From assembly GCA_002413355.1 (NCBI GenBank), contig DHWV01000040.1, forward strand, positions 1-13,412: a stretch of DNA of 13,412 nt, in the 5' to 3' direction. A program made the translations under genes and the position numbers. The DNA is from Desulfobulbaceae bacterium UBA5173 (GTDB taxonomy: Bacteria; Desulfobacterota; Desulfobulbia; Desulfobulbales; Desulfobulbaceae). Under the pieces are notes generated by a model that worked only from the letters and a program-made list of their open reading frames with translations, ran no database searches and had not been told where the DNA came from. Position 1 is the first letter of the stretch. Every line of letters begins with the position of its first letter. Positions 13,388-13,412 of this stretch are shown here, in pieces.

Positions 13388-13412
13388 TATAGCTGAAGCA
13401 GCATAAAGTGAA
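13388..13412. repeat. 25-bp direct repeat, copy 2 (cut by window end)
   Basis: This is identical to 13214-13238 over all 25 bases and runs to the last base of the window, so the match may continue. If it does, a second copy of the palindromic element would be expected just beyond the edge, giving a tandem array of about 174-bp units. Confidence 0.85.

Noticed and set aside
13118..13412. CRISPR array
   Set aside because: There are only two direct repeats with a 149-bp interval that itself is palindromic. Spacer size and number do not fit, and no cas gene is present.

Overview
The window looks like a piece of a Gram-negative bacterial chromosome. It has lipoprotein and Sec signal peptides, periplasmic OB-fold-like proteins and GC-rich, tightly packed genes with AT-rich gaps at both ends. 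The combination of a deformylase, an RsmE, an FtsK, a Nudix protein with an N-terminal C-x2-C, and a rhomboid with a soluble N-terminal domain fits a deltaproteobacterium (Desulfobacterota, perhaps Desulfobulbales). That placement is inference from protein style and is not proven by the sequence.

Layout: (1) 1-443 is AT-rich with no supported gene. It holds a strong minus-strand intrinsic terminator at 104-137. (2) 444-6321 is a minus-strand block. Read in the direction of transcription it encodes a periplasmic OB-fold-like protein, a double-META lipoprotein, FtsK, RsmE, peptide deformylase and a TauE/SafE-type permease. A sigma70-like promoter in the 108-bp ftsK-rsmE gap probably gives rsmE-def-tauE its own start. 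(3) 6322-6537 is a divergent promoter region with a near-consensus plus-strand promoter and a candidate divergent minus-strand promoter. The plus-strand leader contains a small GC hairpin followed by a T run. (4) 6538-12165 is a plus-strand operon of six genes with gaps of 10 bp or less, or overlaps: a two-domain OB-fold periplasmic protein, a HAD-type nucleotidase, a Nudix hydrolase, a nucleoside hydrolase lipoprotein, a large GT-C-like membrane protein and a GT2 glycosyltransferase. (5) A rhomboid protease on the minus strand converges on the operon, and its stop codon overlaps the GT2 end by 8 bp. (6) 13118-13412 is non-coding. It carries a palindromic MITE/REP-like element flanked by two exact copies of a 25-bp direct repeat, the second of which reaches the window end.

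How the genes fit together: rsmE, def and ftsK are housekeeping functions (ribosome methylation, N-terminal processing, chromosome segregation). The plus operon combines three hydrolases that could act in sequence on nucleotides (Nudix, 5'-nucleotidase, nucleoside hydrolase) with an envelope glycosyl-transfer pair. Whether these form one pathway is open, because the nucleoside hydrolase is predicted to be exported while the other two hydrolases look cytoplasmic. I see no CRISPR array, tRNA, rRNA, transposase or phage gene. The least explained items are the two divergent OB-fold proteins, the GT-C/GT2 pair and the repeat cluster at the right end.
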